A DNA stretch of 6,988 bases, taken from NCBI GenBank assembly GCA_009785545.1, contig WQWD01000132.1, positions 1 to 6,988 on the forward strand, read 5' to 3'. The notes beneath the pieces are model-generated. The model saw only the letters and a program-made list of their open reading frames with translations. It made no database searches and was not told the DNA's origin. Source of the DNA: Treponema sp. (GTDB lineage: Bacteria; Spirochaetota; Spirochaetia; Treponematales; Breznakiellaceae). The first letter of the stretch is position 1, and each line of letters starts with the position of its first letter. Of the stretch, positions 5,582-6,988 are shown piece after piece. Made by a program: the position numbers and the translations under genes.

Positions 5582-6343
5582 TCATTGGACTTGTTCGGCA
5601 ACAGGTTGAGACAAAACAAGGCTAAAAGCGGCATTTCCTTTTTTAACCTCTGACCAATCAGACCCTTCTTCCGGGATATTTTCGGGTTTTCCCGGTTTTA
5701 CAAAACAATACGTGTCCCCTTTAGGAGGCACAAAAGTTACCATACGATCATTATAATAACGCAATGAAGGAAAAGCGGGAACTAGTGCGGAAGGTTTTTT
5801 TTCTATATTTGGGAAGTTTACATTTACAAAGGTTCCGGCTTTCCAATAACCCATAATCGAGATTAATTTTTCACAAACATAAGAAATTACCGGCTCCCAT
5901 TGCCATAGAATCGAGCTTTCAACAAGGGACAATGCCACAGACGGAATCCCAAAGAAACTACCCTGCCTTGCCGCCGCCGCTGTTCCCGAATAAACAATGT
6001 CAGTTCCTAAATTTGCACCTGAGTTAATCCCGGAAATAATTATGTCCGGCGCATTTTCCATATTTAACGCAGTTCCTTCTGCAGATACACACAATTCAGG
6101 AATTCCTCCCAAAAGAGCGCTGATTACGCAATCGGCAGGAGTTCCCGAACAAGACCATGTATCCGGCGCAGTTTCTTTTAGTTTTAACGGTTTACTTAAA
6201 AACATAATTGAATGGGAGCAGCCTGAACGATCAGTATTCGGGGCGACAACAAAAACCCTGTGCCCGGCATCCCGCAAAGCATCAGCCAAGAGAATAATAC
6301 CTTGAGAGGTGATTCCATCGTCATTTGTAAGCAGAATTTTCAC
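5582..6343 (-). CDS. surE: 5'/3'-nucleotidase SurE
   Basis: SurE is a metal-dependent phosphatase that removes phosphate from nucleoside 5'- and 3'-monophosphates in the cytoplasm. Its usual length of about 250 residues is met here (253). All family landmarks are present: the N-terminal ILLTNDDG (3-10) with the metal-binding aspartates D8 and D9; APNTDRSGCSHSI (34-46) with S40 at the conserved serine position; SGTPADCV (66-73); and the metal-binding loop IISGINSGANLG (102-113) with N107. YSGTAAAARQG (118-128) and GIPSVALSL (132-140) follow, as in the family. The start is GTG (6341-6343), chosen because AGAGG (6349-6353) lies five bases upstream and the MKILLTNDDG beginning is canonical. That ribosome binding site overlaps the galactokinase stop codon, which points to coupling. 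Confidence 0.97.
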   Translation of the reverse strand: MKILLTNDDGITSQGIILLADALRDAGHRVFVVAPNTDRSGCSHSIMFLSKPLKLKETAPDTWSCSGTPADCVISALLGGIPELCVSAEGTALNMENAPDIIISGINSGANLGTDIVYSGTAAAARQGSFFGIPSVALSLVESSILWQWEPVISYVCEKLISIMGYWKAGTFVNVNFPNIEKKPSALVPAFPSLRYYNDRMVTFVPPKGDTYCFVKPGKPENIPEEGSDWSEVKKGNAAFSLVLSQPVAEQVQ

Positions 6344-6351
6344 AATAACCT

Positions 6352-6988
6352 CTAGTCCAGTTTAATTATTTTCGCTCTTGAAGCCAATTTTACTTCATAA
6401 ATTACAGGGCGGAAGCCAAAAATACGCTCGTAATCCTCAAGACGTTTTGTGTATTCGTCTACAAGTTCACGGCGGATTATTGTGTAAGTACAGCCGCCAA
6501 ATCCAAGACCTGTCATTCTGGAACCTGCCGCCCCTTCTATTTCGACAGAACGTTTAACGAGCCAGTCGATTTCAGGGCAGCTAATTTCGTACAAGTCCCG
6601 CAGACTTTCATGAGAATGATAGATAATTTTTGCAAAAGAAGCGATATCGCAACGTTCCAATGCGGCGGCGGCATCGTTTACTCTGTGTATTTCTTCGACA
6701 ATGTGCATACTTCTGCGCCGAATCTGTTCCGGGAAATTTCCAAGCTCTTCGATTAAATCTGTAGGGGCAAAATCCTTCAGATGGGCTCCCTTTTGTCTTT
6801 CAGAAAGAAGCTCAAGGCCCTTCAAAATATCTTCCTGGCGAGCGGCAACTTCCGCTTCCGCACCGGTTCCCATTCTGGGGACTCGTGAATCGACCAATAA
6901 AATCCGAAACCCCGAAAGCGGAGATTTTATCAATTTTGTTTCGCAGGCAAAACTGTCAATCAGTAAAAATTGATCTTTTCTCGCCATT
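6352..6988 (-). CDS. galK: Galactokinase, C-terminal part (gene cut by the window edge)
   Basis: This is a GHMP-family sugar kinase that phosphorylates galactose with ATP in the Leloir pathway. About 211 residues are visible, roughly the second half of a protein usually near 390. The frame stays open to the window edge. The methionine at 6985-6987 is therefore internal, as the opening ARKDQFLLIDS corresponds to the strand following the catalytic 'MDQ' region. Supporting motifs are RRSMHIVEEIHRV (91-103), matching the family's 'R..H...E..R'; HSHESLRDLYEISCPEIDWL (124-143), the conserved galactokinase 'SH.SLRD.Y.vS.pE.D.L' stretch; and GSRMTGLGFGGCT (155-167), the third GHMP motif. It lies eight bases before surE. 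The catalytic residues and the sugar-binding N-terminus lie outside the window, so a closely related GHMP kinase is not fully excluded. Confidence 0.92.
   Translation of the reverse strand, partial: MARKDQFLLIDSFACETKLIKSPLSGFRILLVDSRVPRMGTGAEAEVAARQEDILKGLELLSERQKGAHLKDFAPTDLIEELGNFPEQIRRRSMHIVEEIHRVNDAAAALERCDIASFAKIIYHSHESLRDLYEISCPEIDWLVKRSVEIEGAAGSRMTGLGFGGCTYTIIRRELVDEYTKRLEDYERIFGFRPVIYEVKLASRAKIIKLD

Noticed and set aside
6985..6987. ATG at the window edge as the true start of galactokinase
   Set aside because: The sequence after it matches the middle of galactokinases, not the start, and the frame is open to the edge. The gene is therefore partial.

Overview
The window reads as bacterial chromosome, most likely from a spirochaete of the Treponema group. 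The main reasons are the gene set and order (galactokinase, SurE, a TPR protein, then a large secreted TPR/NHL-repeat/von Willebrand-A-like protein) and its style, which resemble treponemal loci. This assignment rests on recalled family knowledge and was not searched. Every gene I accept lies on the minus strand, so transcription runs from high to low coordinates.

Housekeeping half (about 2726-6988). Four genes are packed as one probable operon: the 3' half of a galactokinase gene cut by the window edge, surE (GTG start, 8 nt gap), a cytoplasmic TPR protein (16 nt gap), and a 698-residue exported protein whose start overlaps the TPR gene's stop in an ATGA. Short gaps, overlapping stop/start signals and purine-rich ribosome binding sites at each junction suggest co-transcription and translational coupling. 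The TPR protein and the exported TPR/NHL/VWA-like protein probably belong to one process. SurE and galactokinase look like metabolic passengers.

Accessory half (about 1-2650). Downstream of the operon come small genes that are visibly richer in A+T: a two-helix membrane protein, a DUF4279 protein, an acidic 190-residue orphan, and a two-gene toxin-antitoxin-like module (BrnT-like toxin gene first, ribbon-helix-helix antitoxin second). The module has a near-consensus promoter whose expected transcription start falls on the toxin ATG, so the toxin mRNA may be leaderless. It is bracketed by two direct copies of a roughly 110-130 bp repeat. The copies are about 85% identical over their core, and both keep the same open reading frame on the plus strand. 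The left copy is attached to a long bulged hairpin.

Intergenic stretches. Positions 1-303 hold repeat copy A and its hairpin, and nothing else I can name. Positions 821-1156 hold the toxin promoter and repeat copy B. Positions 1730-1877 hold a stem-loop. I found no convincing rho-independent terminator, tRNA, rRNA, CRISPR array, transposase or integrase.
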